The notes: a model not told the origin generated them from the letters alone. A stretch of DNA of 64,000 nt from Immersiella caudata (GCA_030512335.1 JAULSU010000002.1:6200001-6264000), one strand, 5' to 3'; counted from the stretch's first letter, positions 11,477 through 22,151 are shown. Translations and numbers: made by a program.

Positions 11477-12223
11477 ATGGCATCCAAACGCGGCCTAGCG
11501 TGGCCAACAACAAACGCCATCCCCGCCTTCCTCTTCACCAAACCCCCCACCCTCATCACCTGGCTCTATAACTGGTCCCCTTCCCCAACCCCAAACTGCT
11601 CCGCCCTCCGCTTCATCCCCATGCAGTGGAACCACGTCAACATCGACGCCCTCCCTTCGCACTGCGCTTCTTGCAGCGCAACCACCCTCCTTGGCTTCAA
11701 CGAGCCGGAGCTAGAATCCCAGTCCAACATGTCTGTCGAACTCGCAGCTAGGGAGTGGATCCGCTGTATCGAGCCTCTCCGAAAGAAAGGGATAAGATGC
11801 GGAAGCCCCGGTATTTCATCTGCCCCGCAGGGCGTAGTCTGGCTGAAGGAGTTCCTCTCCGAAATCAGAAAAGGCGGAAGCGATGTTGATTTCTACGCTC
11901 TGCATTGGTACGGCGAGGGACTGGGTAATTTTTATGACTACCTGTGGAGTGTTTATTACCAGCTGGGGGCGGATAGGAAGGTGTGGGTTACCGAGTTTGC
12001 GTGTACGAATTGGAGTGTGGAGAATCCGGTGGCGAGGGAGGAGGTGGAGAAGTTTTGCAGGGAGAGTTGTAGGTATTTAGATACGTTGGAGTGGGTGGAG
12101 AGGTATGCTTGGTTTGGGGCGATGAAGGAAGGGGAGATGGGGGGTGTAGGGAGGTGGGCGGCGTTGGTGGATGGGGAGGGCAAGTTGACGGAGTTGGGGA
12201 GGTGGTATAGGGAGGGGATTTAA
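11477..12223 (+). CDS. GH128 (Asl1-like) glycosyl hydrolase, no signal peptide
   Basis: Family GH128 enzymes hydrolyse beta-1,3-glucan. The intronless 248-aa frame carries the expected catalytic pair: Glu76 in LLGFNEPE (acid/base) and Glu173 in KVWVTEFACTNW (nucleophile). It also has the HWYGEG strand near 143-148 and the WFGAM motif towards the end. The length matches a bare catalytic domain. Unlike many family members there is no signal peptide: the N-terminus MASKRGLAWPTTN enters the barrel directly. The product is therefore probably cytosolic or unconventionally exported, unless an upstream exon is missing. The 5' half has strongly C-ending codons and the 3' half is G-rich. Confidence 0.85.
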   Translation: MASKRGLAWPTTNAIPAFLFTKPPTLITWLYNWSPSPTPNCSALRFIPMQWNHVNIDALPSHCASCSATTLLGFNEPELESQSNMSVELAAREWIRCIEPLRKKGIRCGSPGISSAPQGVVWLKEFLSEIRKGGSDVDFYALHWYGEGLGNFYDYLWSVYYQLGADRKVWVTEFACTNWSVENPVAREEVEKFCRESCRYLDTLEWVERYAWFGAMKEGEMGGVGRWAALVDGEGKLTELGRWYREGI

Positions 12224-12701
12224 AGGGGGTAACTCGTGGCTGAGGCGCTGAAGTGGATTGGGCTTGGCTTGGGATGGCGGGTGATACTTGTGTCAAACTT
12301 CCGGGGCTGCTTCGTAGGTTGCTCGTGTCAGATTTAGGGATGGACAAGTCAATAAAATCCGGTGCGACCTACCTTTTGTTTTTTTCTTCCTTTCACTCCC
12401 GTCTGGGGTTCGATTCGTCGTCATTGGAGTGCTTAGTCTTGCTACTTTCCTCCGCAAACACCACCTACGACAAGTCCGGCGGTAACCTCGGTGAAAGGGG
12501 TCTTTCAAAGTTTCATGCCTCGTGAGGATTCGAACACCTGGTTGTTTCACCACAACGGCAACCAACATGACGCAATGCAGCTTCTGCAAGACTCTTTTCT
12601 TATCAAAGAGTCAAATTCTCCGTAACTACTACTATTACAGATGAGATACAACTTATATTACAATCCATTACATAGCAAACGCAAAGCCCCCCTGACACTA
12701 C
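12224..12701. other. intergenic between convergent genes
   Basis: Shared 3' region of the GH128 gene and the membrane-protein gene. It contains a short tRNA-like string near 12520-12560 that I rejected as a tRNA. Otherwise I see nothing. Confidence 0.5.
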
Positions 12702-13591
12702 CTACTGACCAGCCCTACACAGCCAATTCCCCTTAACCACCACTCCCCCGTCACACTCCCACGTCTTCGGATCAGACGCGCAGTTCCCCATGAAATGAGC
12801 CTTCCCATCACTAACCGGATCCCGCCAGGTAACCCACGTTTCAGCTCCACAGCCATTCCACACGTACTCTAATCCATCTGTCAGATTAAAGGGAATCCCG
12901 CAGGGATTGGGCCCGTCGACTTCGAGGACGGTAGTGTAGTGGCAGGGGGCAAGGGCAGTGCCGTCGTCGAGAAAGGAGACTGTGGACCTGAAAGACGAGC
13001 CTGCGGCGTTGCCGATGCGGACGGGAAAGGTAGGGACCACGTCGGCGGTTGGAGTTGAGGTGGAGGTGGTTGTGAGGGAGGTTTTGGATGGGCGGGTAGT
13101 GGCTGACGTGGTGTTTTGTTTGTTGTCCGGCGACGAGGGCGATGAGGTGTTGGCGGTATCAGATGAGTTCTGATGACTGATGAGCGAGGTTAGACCTGCT
13201 TTCAATGGGGTGACGATTTCAAAATTGATTGGTCTTACCCATCTGCAGTTTCCTGTGACGCCGAGCGCCTTGCAGCGAGCAACGGCCCGGCAACGGAGCC
13301 GGCAATGACACCCGCGACGACGATCATGCTTATCGACAGCAAAATCCAAAAGCGTCTTGATCGTTTCTGGGATACCGCGGCGGGCGGCGTAAGGGTGGAC
13401 TCGGAGTCATCATGACTCTTGCTTAGAACTTCCTCGCTTGAAACTTCCTTGCTTGAAACTTCCTTGCTTGAAACTTCCTTGCCAGGAGACAGTGGGTGTA
13501 CCTCCAAGTTCGTTTCGCCCCGTCGGTCGACTTCGGGTAGGTTAAAGTCCCAGGATGCGACTTGGGGTAGGTCGGAATCCTGGGGAGCCAT
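12702..13591 (-). CDS. single-pass membrane protein with small Cys-containing ectodomain
   Basis: Exons 13239-13591 and 12702-13176 give 275 aa; the 62-nt intron has branch point CTAAC. The N-terminal cytosolic part contains a short tandem repeat, KEVSS three times then EEVLS (about residues 38-57). One transmembrane segment follows (about 81-102, FWILLSISMIVVAGVIAGSVAG). Next comes a Ser/Thr-rich stalk (SSPSSPDNKQNTTS), then a compact C-terminal domain with cysteines in APCHYTTVL, NPCGIP, NGCGAETW, GNCASDP, WECDGG and NWLC. Six cysteines suggest disulfides outside the cell. I recognise no family; similar layouts occur in fungal surface or sensor-like proteins, but that role is inference. Confidence 0.7.
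13434..13485 (-). repeat. 15-bp tandem repeat encoding KEVSS
   Basis: About three and a half copies of a 15-bp unit (plus-strand CTTGCTTGAAACTTC) lie inside the membrane-protein gene and encode repeated KEVSS. The copies are almost identical, so copy number probably varies between strains. Confidence 0.8.
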
Positions 13592-14231
13592 TGTAGTTGC
13601 TGGAGCCTGGAGATAGACCGCGAGGTGGGAATCCTCAAGATTTGGGGAAAAGCCAAAAGTCCGTTAAGGGCGCGGACCGAGTTGGTCCTGGCAGTTTCAG
13701 CTGCCCAAGCCTCATTTCATTTTATTGTCGTTGGTGTAATGCTAAATCCAATCCCCTTGGACCCTGGCTCACGACGGGTCGCTGTGTGTGACAGAGGCTT
13801 ATGAAGCCACCGAGCACCCACATCGTCGTGAGACCCCTCGGCGGGAAATTCCGGCTGCCTAAAACGTCATTTCAGCTCATTCTCGCCTATTTAATGCCAA
13901 GTCTGATCCCCTTGGATTTCAACGCATGACGGGCCGGTTGTGAGCGCTATGTGCTTCAGTGAAATGCTGAAGACGTCACGAAATGGCGTGTAAGTGGCTG
14001 GTGGGCCCAGCCCGTCAGGAGCCAGGGATGGCGATCTGTCCAATCAGGGACGGGCCCTGACGGGAGCGGCCGCCATGGCTTAGTTGCGACGTGGGGGCCG
14101 TTTCCTCTACTTTGCTAGAATTCACCACCCTGCCAATAAGAGTTCTCTGACATCTACCAAAGAGCCACCTTATCCTGTTTATTTCCTTTTTTCCTCCATG
14201 CGTTCATGTTTCCCGCCCAAAAGACAGCAAT
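13592..14231. repeat. intergenic diverged direct repeat (13694-13790 and 13853-13945)
   Basis: Two segments of about 95 bp are recognisably related. Both run from a GGCTGCC/AGCTGCC block through a CTCATTTCA-like block and CCCCTTGGA to ACGGGTCG/ACGGGCCG and a TGTGTGTGA/TTGTGAGCG end. They are too diverged to be a recent duplication. No coding signal was seen. A GC-rich stretch at 13990-14080 with CCTGACGGG motifs follows. Confidence 0.4.
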
Positions 14232-16102
14232 CTAAACCCCGACTTTCTCCCTCCACAACCACTTCCCAAACTCTTCCTCACCCAGTCCCCTCGGAATCTT
14301 CCCCGCACCCTGCTTCCACCGCATACCCATCCCAAACAACACATGCACCGCCGGCCTCTCCACCATCCTTTTCGCCCGCACCGCATCTTTCGTCCCCTCC
14401 CCCTCAACCACAATAACACTAGCATACCACCTCTCCGCAAACACCTTCGCCCTCGCCTCCTTCCCATTCGCAATCACGACCTGAAACGCATCATAATACG
14501 CCCTCAACACCATACTCCCGCCCAGCCGCTCCTTCTCCAACAACCCCAACATCTCCTTAATCTTCCACAAACAACCCAGCGGATCTCTCACAGCCCTGTG
14601 CCCGTCGGATATCTCCCCATCCAGTTTCACCAGCCTCTCCACCCGCGCATCGCTCTGCTTGATCTGTGCCGGAGGTACAGCGCATCGCTTACAAACACAA
14701 TCGAAACCAAACGCAGAGGCCAGTTTCGCTCGGCGCTCGGGGCGAGGCAGAAACGGCTCAAGGTACGAAATGGTGATTTCGGAATCGGCATCGATATCTC
14801 GCACAGCGTGGATGGTGATCTTACCGAGGGAAGCATTCCAGATGTTTTGAGCGTTGGGTGCGCAAGAATGGTTGATGCGTGATGCGGTCAGGAAGACGCC
14901 GGCGGAGAGGGATTCATGACTGAGGGGGAGGGCGTTGGTTTTGCAGATGCCGACGGCAGCGGGGGTGGGTGGGGGGTAGTTGTTGTGGAGGGTGTGGAAG
15001 TGTTTGTTAGTGATGGCGGGAAGGTTGGAGAGTTGGGTGGTGATGAGTTGGGCGAGTAGGAGAGCGCTGGCGGAGTCGTGTGAGTTTCCTGGGAGGGTGA
15101 TGGTGGGGGATTCGCAGAGGATGCGGGTGCCCTTGGGGATGTTGCATGCGGCTATCATGGCTTGGCCTTTGCCTTGGAGGGAACGGATATGGTAGAGTTG
15201 CGGGAGGTTCGTTGGGGCGTCAAGCTGGCTGGGAGAAAGCGACACTGGGGGGGTGTTATGGGAAGACTGGGTTCCCCTGGTTTGGTCGCTGCCAGTGATG
15301 CTGCGTTGCATCTCTCCCATGAGGCTTTCTAGTGCGTGTTGGAAGTTTGCGTCCGAACCGCTGAGGATGGATCCGAGACTGCCACCCCGTTTAGCTGCCA
15401 GGGTTGGTAGTTGGTGCTCCACCGCAGCTGTGACGAGATCCGAGTTGCCTTTGGCGCGACGATGGAAACCCAATGGCTTCTTGCTTTGGACTCTGTGAGC
15501 GCCAACTCGGATGTAATCGGTTGATGTCAAGGGCGGATAAGCTTGCTCCGGATCGATAACCCACGCCTCGGAATTGCTCAAGGTGATTTTGTAGACACGC
15601 CCTGCAGGGGAAGCTTCGTTTGTAGCGGCAATGGCGACCTCTTAGATCTGGCAGGAATCCCTGTTGATCGAAGAGTTAGCAGGATGAAGTGCATCAAAGC
15701 CACGGGAACTTCTCAACGACTTGCCTTTGACCAGCTCGGCCCAAAACGCCGCAAGGCGAACAAAGCCCTGTTTTCCCTTGGCGTCAAGTGGGTCGATGGC
15801 TGCATCCAGGACGGTGGCGGCGCGGAAGAGAGACTTGCGGGTTTGAAGAGACTTGCATTCAGACTTGTGTCTGCTCTAATCGGCTTTCTGGCCCTGATCG
15901 CTACAGTAGAAGGTTCGCTGAGGAGGTTGTCCGTTGCCAAAACCTGGGGCATCGAGACAACCGGCACAGCTGTCTGTCGCGTCGTTGGAGCAAACAGAGC
16001 AGCGGCCGCGTCCCGACTGAGACGGATCCGACTGATTGCGCTCCACGGCGTGGGAGCGATAACGATAGCTTGCCTTCTGAACCAGGAAACCGGAAGGCTC
16101 AT
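14232..16102 (-). CDS. SET-domain protein 1
   Basis: Putative protein-lysine methyltransferase. The core at 14232-15640 is secure; exon 15721-16102 is tentative. Together they give 596 aa over an 80-nt intron with branch GCTAACT but a non-ideal donor GTCGTT. The split SET signatures are YHIRSLQGKGQAMIAACNI, the motif ASRINHSCAPNAQNIW, and ITISYLEPF. A post-SET cysteine cluster FDCVCKRC follows, then a helical tail, as in SMYD/SET5-like fungal proteins. The tentative first exon begins MSLPVSWFRRQAIVIAP, is rich in R, S and A with almost no acidic residues, and looks like a mitochondrial presequence. If the exon is wrong, the protein begins within 15560-15640. Substrate unknown. Confidence 0.7.
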
Positions 16103-16243
16103 GAAAAGCAAAGTCCTGAAGATGATGTTGTTTCCAGGGAGTGAGAGAGCCTTCCTAGAACGCCGCGCTGTGTTGGAAAAGAAAATCAAAGTAGGCACTG
16201 GAGCCTGCATTAGGGCTGCCTGGCTGCCCAACCCTACATGCAC

Positions 16244-17838
16244 GCATCAGTGACAGAGCACGTATCTGGAAGCGCTGTGCAACGTGAGGCACTATGGGCT
16301 TGTCCTACACAGTGTGGGATATGGTTCAATGTCAACCCCTGGATTCCAACATCAATAAATGTCTTCACTACAAGCTTAACATTACGCTCTGAACGCCAGT
16401 ACTGGAAAAAAAAAATTAGTGTTGTAATTAATATAGATACACCCAATCACCCGTTTACAATTCACGCTGATGGTCTTCTTGATAATTGGGGCGATTGCTT
16501 GTTGCTTGCTTCCAAGACAAGTCTAACAACTTGTCCAGCCAGTCAAGCTCCATCATACGTCCGTCGTAGCTCCCTAAACCGCAACACCAAAACCATCGAA
16601 ATTGAGAGAGATCTCAGCATAATGTGAGAGCTTCCTCCCTGGTGAGGAGGACATACAGTGTTAACCGAAGAGCGCCTGCATTATCACATGCGCGCAGATT
16701 CAGTGTCATGAAAAGTAACGCGAGCCCCAAACTAAATCTAACGGCTAGCCAGACGCAAACTGAGAAATAAAATTTCACAAGGCACACCACATTAAGCACA
16801 GCGTTTGCCCCAACGCAGAAATGCCACGGAAAGACGCCTTACCAGCGTGGCTGACTCGACTACTACAAGTAAAATCCGAGAAAAAAAACTCTACAACTAG
16901 CAGAAGCACCGCATCAAATGCCCTGCGCCGAAACATCCGACACCCAAGGAGAACCGCCCCAAGCAGAAGCAGCCCTTCAAAGTCCCATCCGCCAAAACAC
17001 CAACCACAGAACGTGAATCATCCATCCCATCTCCTTCTCAAAACCCCTCCGCAGCAAAGCGTCATCTAGACGCTAGACTATAGCAAGCGTTAGACGACGC
17101 TCAAAACCAAGCCCACTCCGAACTCCGTCGAGCTTTTCTGATAACTGGCGCAGCCCTCGCAGCCCGCGATGTGATAAAATTGAATGAATAAGACACAGCA
17201 TGTACGGCTGCCGCGAGTGGTGCGAAACAGCTGCAGATTCAAGATTTCGAGAAGTGGCACGCCGAGACAAGGCTCGTCGAGGTATATCGTCATCATGCCG
17301 TGAGGACGGGAGCTTGGGTGTTACAGAGGGAGTTGGAGATTGTGAGTGAGTATGCTGCCCGTAAAGAGGAGATTGGACTAGGGAGGCGGATCACGAACTG
17401 AGCCGTGCCAACCGCGTCTTCAAAATTGGGATGAACAACAGAGGATCGGAGATAGGCCGCACGAACGGCTGGTTGAGAAGGGGCATCAATTTGGGTACCT
17501 ACGCCTTTAAATGAGGGAACTGCGATTCGGAGCTTAGCGCAGTTTGGGGCTAACATGCCGCGTGTGTCGGAGCTTGGGTGCTACAGCGAGAGATACAAAT
17601 CGCTGGCGATTACGACGCCCGAAAACTGCTGGCGGAGAGCGGGCAAGGGCCCATCGATGACGGTGTTGTTCACGCTTGGAAACTTGGAGAGACGAACGGT
17701 GATTCCCCACGCCGCGGTTGGAGGATGAGAATTGATGGCGGCCTTTTTATCTAGATTTAAGACATGCAGGCCGCCCGGAACGGGTTTGTATGGAAGTGTA
17801 TAGCCATCGGACGCTGAGACAGTAACCACAGTGACCCT
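16244..17838. other. AT-richer intergenic region containing a relic
   Basis: 16250-16810 is AT-rich (for example an A-run followed by TTAGTGTTGTAATTAATATAG near 16406-16437) with no coding signal. 16820-17400 carries a broken gene, listed separately. 17566-17760 carries a second diverged copy of part of that relic. No transposase motif was found. Confidence 0.4.
16968..17400 (+). pseudogene. gene relic with two in-frame stops and internal duplication
   Basis: One plus-strand frame reads, with interruptions, PFKVPSAKTPTTERESS, then QALDDAQNQAHSELRRAF, then DFEKWHAETRLVEVYRHH, and ends GAWVLQRELEIVSEYAARK. The stops are TAG at 17081-17083 and TAA at 17189-17191, 36 codons apart in the same frame. 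Each is one C-to-T change from a Gln codon. At 17566-17640 a second copy of the end segment reads GAWVLQREIQIAGDYDARK. The hydrophilic helical composition recalls C-terminal tails of fungal pogo/Fot1-type transposases, but no catalytic domain is present, so that identity is only a guess. Confidence 0.4.
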
Positions 17839-19408
17839 TCAGTTTGCGCCCTTGCTAGCTCGCAGTTCCAGAATCTTTTGCAACTTCTGCAGTGTCTCCA
17901 TCGTCATGGAAACGTTGACAATCTCCACCGAGTTGGATGTTGCAACGTCGGGGTTGGGGTAGTACCAACACGCAATGGCGATGATCACGTACACGATCTA
18001 CACATGTCAGCAGGTCTTCCTCCAAAACCCAGGGGGAAAACAACTAACCACAAGAAGTGCTCCCTCCAGCCAGTTGGACTCTCCATCCCTCAAGAAGTTC
18101 CCAACCACGAGAATGGACAAAACCAAGAGACCGATCATGAAAATCTCAAAGTTGAGATCCATCGGCTTGCCCAGTGCCCAGCCGACGAGAACAACAAGGG
18201 GGCCGTTGAAGAGTGCCGTCTGGATCGATGGGGCGAGGCAGTGGTAGAGCGCAACGTTGATGACGCCATCTGCTTCAGTTAGCAACAAAACACCCGTAAA
18301 TCCAAGAGGGGAACTCACCCCAAGCCTCATCGATCGCCGTCAGATGCTCCGCCGCCTTTTCCACCAATGGCAACAAGATCAACCCCAAGAACTGATCCGG
18401 AACCCCCGACTCAACAATATACTCAATCCCATCCACCAAAAAGACCAACAAAAGCGTAACAAACGTCAGCGACACAACCAGTGCCACCACCGTCTCCGTC
18501 ATGGTGAACTTCGGCTTCTCCATATCCGCATGCCGATCCGCATCCCGATTCTCGTCCATCTCAATCACCTCATCAAAGATACTATGCTGGCTCCTCGCCT
18601 GGAACCAGATGTACAGCCCAAACGCCACAATCAGCGCAATCGACGTCGCATGGCTCACGCTCAGCACATCCTCCTGCAGCTTCCCCCTCGTGAACCTCTC
18701 ATGCCCCAAGACCGCGACGGCCTCGCTCTTCAACGCCGAGTAAAACGCGCTGGGAATTAACAGCCCAAATGCCGCGACGAGCAACAGTCCCGTTCCCACC
18801 TCTGAGATGATAGCATGGAACTTTTGTCGCGACTCTCTCATTCCGCCAAAGAAGAAACACAGTCCCAAACACAACAACAAATTCGTCAGGATACTCCCCA
18901 ATATTGCCGCCTGAATAATCGGTATCAGATTCCCCTCTCCCTCTTCTCCTCCTTCTTCACCCTCCCCACCCCCGTGAGTCCCATTCCTGCTCTTCCAAAT
19001 CAACACCAAAAACAAAACCCCCTCCACCAACCCCCCAAACCCCACCTCAATCAAAATCCCCAAAACCTTTGGCATCTTCCTCGCAAACTCCTGCCCCGCA
19101 AATCCGAGAAGGTTCGCAGACGGAATGACGGCGATGTACGCCGTGATGAACTTGGCGAGGTCATGGGAGGGGAAGAGCTGCAGGAGGAGAGCGGCGGGAA
19201 CGAAGGGCCAGAGGATATTGACGAGGGAGGAGGCCCGGCAGGAGGAGCGGAGGGTTATCGAGAGGAAGTGGGAGGGGGAGAAGCCCGAGCGGTAGGATTC
19301 GCCGTGGTTGTGGACGTGGTTGTGATCGTGGTGGGGAGGGGGGGAGGAGGTGGGGAGGAGGGGAGCGGTTTCGGGGTTGTGGTTGTGGTTTGTTGAGTTG
19401 GTGGACAT
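17839..19408 (-). CDS. Ca2+/H+ exchanger-like (CAX/VCX1 family) membrane protein
   Basis: Cation/proton antiporter, expected in the vacuolar membrane, where it moves Ca2+ into the vacuole using the proton gradient. Exons 18319-19408, 18049-18269 and 17839-17997 give 489 aa; introns are 49 and 51 nt. The His/Asn-rich N-terminus (HHDHNHVHNHGE) is cytosolic. About eleven hydrophobic segments follow, with an acidic loop (GEGEEGGEEGEG) near residue 165. The second alpha-repeat reads LGLILLPLVEKAAEHLTAIDEAW, where canonical CAX proteins have GNAAEH; the first reads GFGGLVEGVLF instead of GNxxELI. It is thus a divergent CAX clade whose ion selectivity may differ. An upstream in-frame start at 19483 is possible. 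Confidence 0.85.
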
Positions 19409-20873
19409 GGTGAGCGACCGATTGGGATTTTGGTGCGATTGAAAGTCAATTGAGACGGGAGCTCGGTGGAGGTTTCTCGGCACGCGACACCACCGAGAGG
19501 TGAGGATGCAACGAAGCTGGGAGAAGAGCGGCTGGGATGCGGGGATGGATGGGGAAACCCCGCACAGACTACAGCTGGGTTGGGGTTGGTCTTCTGTTGG
19601 GGGCGGCGATTGCCGAAATGCCTCATTTACTTTGTCTTGACTGGTTGGGGAAGCGATTGGCTAAAATTCATCGTGTCATGACCTCATGTCTTGTTTCAGA
19701 ACGTTAGTCAACATCCTGAGGGAAATTGACAGGAACATGAGACGGGTTTATTTTTCGACCCTCCACTTGAGGAAGCCAAGGAACGCCGAAACCTCATTGA
19801 TACCAGCACCTTCCTCGTGGACTGGAAAGGGTGGAAGAAGCGAGGAGATTTCTATTCGAGATAACAAATGGAATTGTCAAGGCTCTGGCGGCCGCGGAGG
19901 CTCGTGTATCAGAGGTGCGCCACACCTGCTGTGCAACCCAGCGACGTCTGCGTCAGGCCGCTCAACGAGCAGGTGATAGGTTTCGACTTCGGGACACACG
20001 ACTTCGCCATCACCTGAGGCGGCCGCTCTTTTGAGGGGCTGCGATGGCTTCGATCCGAAGCTGAGCAGAGGCTGAGCGAGACACCCAGCTTTGGAAAGGA
20101 TTGCGGTCGGCTTCTTGCCTGTCGGAACCGGGCCAGTCCAAGATATCGACACACGGCTGCATATGAATAACGCTGTTCCTGCATCTTGACACTATCGATT
20201 TCGTCAAGACGACCTTCTCGATCGCGATAGTTGAAGCGATATTGCAGCAATGGCCGCACGATTGGGTTTCTGGAAGGCCTCTCGCTTTCTAGAAGGGCCT
20301 TTTCAAGAATGGACGCAAGTCTGGATTGTGCTGGAGCGACCGCAATCACCCCATGCGCTAGTGTCGGCCAACTGTGATCCTGAACGGGGTCGTCCAAATC
20401 GGGAAGGTACGATGGTCCGGCAATGGGCGGGTTTGGGTGGAGTCGAGGCCTCGATGCGTCCTTTCGCGGTACCTGCTTCCTTGAGCGGCAGTTGGTAGCC
20501 CCTGGTAGCCTTGGCATGGCAATCGGTATCAGTTGCGTGTCTCCGAGGCAGTGCGCTGGTCAATCGTTGGACGCTGTCTTTTGCGATGTCGCGATCGGGC
20601 TGATGTTACCTCCCTGATTGGTCGCTGCCCACGGCCATTGGACCAATCTCACCATCGCACCGTCAAAGGCAATCACGTAGCCACAGCGCAGCACACGTCG
20701 AGGCCGAGTCCGACAAGTTAACCCATCCCAGTGTCCGGGATACATAAATCGCGGCGCGGGCCGCCCTCGACATCTGAATTTCTTCTGCAGGTCAATCCGG
20801 TTCCTCCAGCCCTCCCTTCACTCACTTGGCAATCCCCCATTCCACCCCCCGTTAACAATCAGCAATCTTCATC
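19409..20873. other. intergenic with ambiguous coding-like stretches
   Basis: A plus-strand frame from about 19735 reads LEEAKERRNLIDTSTFLVD and, after a TAA, PLNEQVIGFDFGTHDFAI, then TGA. It looks protein-like but I cannot assign it. A 202-codon minus-strand frame at 19909-20517 has no motif. The last 130 bases are the promoter and 5' UTR of the carboxypeptidase gene. Confidence 0.3.
20741..20749 (+). promoter_or_regulatory. TATA-like element of the carboxypeptidase gene
   Basis: TACATAAAT lies 125-133 nt upstream of the ATG at 20874, followed by a C-rich 5' UTR. The position suits a TATA box. Sequence evidence only. Confidence 0.35.
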
Positions 20874-22151
20874 ATGAAGCTGTCGGCTTTCTTCGCTATC
20901 CTGTCTGCCACTTCGGCGCTCGGTGCCCGCGTGCCCGGCGCCAACAGCAAGATCACGTACGACGGATACAAGGCATTCCGCATCCACACGGGTGAGAATG
21001 AGGCTCTCGTCAAGAGCAAGGTCGCGACGCTCAAGGAGACCATCAACTTCAACATGGACACAGCCGAGCACCTCGACGTCGTCGTCCCGCCCAAGGAGGT
21101 TGAGGCCTTTGTGGCTCTTGGCCTCGACTCGGTCGTCATTCACGAGGATCTTGGCGCCGACATCCGTGCTGAGGGCGACTTCGCCCCCTACGAGTCCGCC
21201 GCTTCCGCCGCCGTGCCCTCGATTACCTGGTTCAACTCGTACCACGCCTACGCCGACCACGTCACCTGGTTCCGCGATATCCAGGCCGCCTTCCCAGGGA
21301 ACTCGGCCCTCTTCAGCGCCGGCACCTCGGTCCAGGGCCGCGACATCTTCGGCATCCACCTGTGGGGCTCCGGTGGAAAGGGCAGCAAGCCCGCCGTCTA
21401 CTTCCACGGCACCGTCCACGCCCGCGAGTGGATTTCTGCCAAGGTTGTCGAGTACATCACCTACCAGCTGGTGACGGGCTACAGCACCGATTCGGCTGTC
21501 AAGGCCATTCTCGACAAGTACGACTTCTACATCATCCCCTTCGTCAACCCCGACGGCTTCGTCTACTCCCAGACCACCAACCGTTTGTGGCGCAAGAACC
21601 GTCAGACCCGCTCGGGTGTCTCGTGCGTCGGCACTGACATCAACCGCAACTGGCCCTACAAGTGGGAGCTCACCAACGGGGCCAGCACTGACCCTTGCGC
21701 CGAAACGTACAAGGGCCGCGCTGCTGGCGACACGGCCGAGCTCCAAGGCGTCGTCAACTTCACCAAGTCCCTCGCCGCCGGCAAGGGCATCAAGCTCTAC
21801 ATCGACTGGCACTCGTACGGCAACTACATCCTCACCCCCTATGGCTACTCGTGCTCGGCGCGCCCCGCCAACAACGCTCGCCAACTCGAGCTCGCTCGCA
21901 ACCTCAACACCAAGATCCAGGCCGTTTCTGGAACCCGCCACACCGTCGGTGGTGCTTGCTCCACCCTCTACGCTACCATTGGCGACTCCACCGACTATCT
22001 CACCGACGTCTCCAAGGCTGAGTTCGCCTGGACCATTGAGCTCCGCCCTGGCAGCAGTGCTAGCAATGGCTTCGTTCTCCCGGTCGCTCAGATCCTGCCC
22101 TCGGGCCAGGAGCAGTGGGAGGGCATGAAGTGGCTCATTGCCAACATGTAA
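20874..22151 (+). CDS. secreted zinc metallocarboxypeptidase, family M14
   Basis: Removes C-terminal amino acids from peptides outside the cell. The intronless 425-aa zymogen begins with signal peptide MKLSAFFAILSATSALG. A propeptide of about 100 residues follows (KAFRIHTGENEALV to SVVIHEDLGADI), then the M14 catalytic domain. The zinc ligands are His182 and Glu185 in VHAREW and His313 in DWHSYGNY. Catalytic Glu389 is in WTIELRPG. INRNWPYKW carries the substrate-binding Asn/Arg motif. The whole family layout is present, so the gene is probably functional. Codon use is strongly C-ending, which also creates a long antisense open frame. Confidence 0.96.
   Translation: MKLSAFFAILSATSALGARVPGANSKITYDGYKAFRIHTGENEALVKSKVATLKETINFNMDTAEHLDVVVPPKEVEAFVALGLDSVVIHEDLGADIRAEGDFAPYESAASAAVPSITWFNSYHAYADHVTWFRDIQAAFPGNSALFSAGTSVQGRDIFGIHLWGSGGKGSKPAVYFHGTVHAREWISAKVVEYITYQLVTGYSTDSAVKAILDKYDFYIIPFVNPDGFVYSQTTNRLWRKNRQTRSGVSCVGTDINRNWPYKWELTNGASTDPCAETYKGRAAGDTAELQGVVNFTKSLAAGKGIKLYIDWHSYGNYILTPYGYSCSARPANNARQLELARNLNTKIQAVSGTRHTVGGACSTLYATIGDSTDYLTDVSKAEFAWTIELRPGSSASNGFVLPVAQILPSGQEQWEGMKWLIANM

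Noticed and set aside
12510..12570. tRNA-like string with TTCGAATCC and CGAGGCA on the minus strand
   Set aside because: The T stem has two mismatches and no matching acceptor 5' half or D arm is found.
15543..16253. 236-codon plus-strand open frame
   Set aside because: Overlaps the probable first exon and intron of SET gene 1; its composition lacks any domain or signal.
19909..20517. 202-codon minus-strand open frame
   Set aside because: No start context, motif or homolog recognised; composition is rich in R, S and P without order.
20859..21941. 360-codon minus-strand open frame
   Set aside because: Antisense shadow of the M14 carboxypeptidase; it results from strongly C-ending codons and has no motif.
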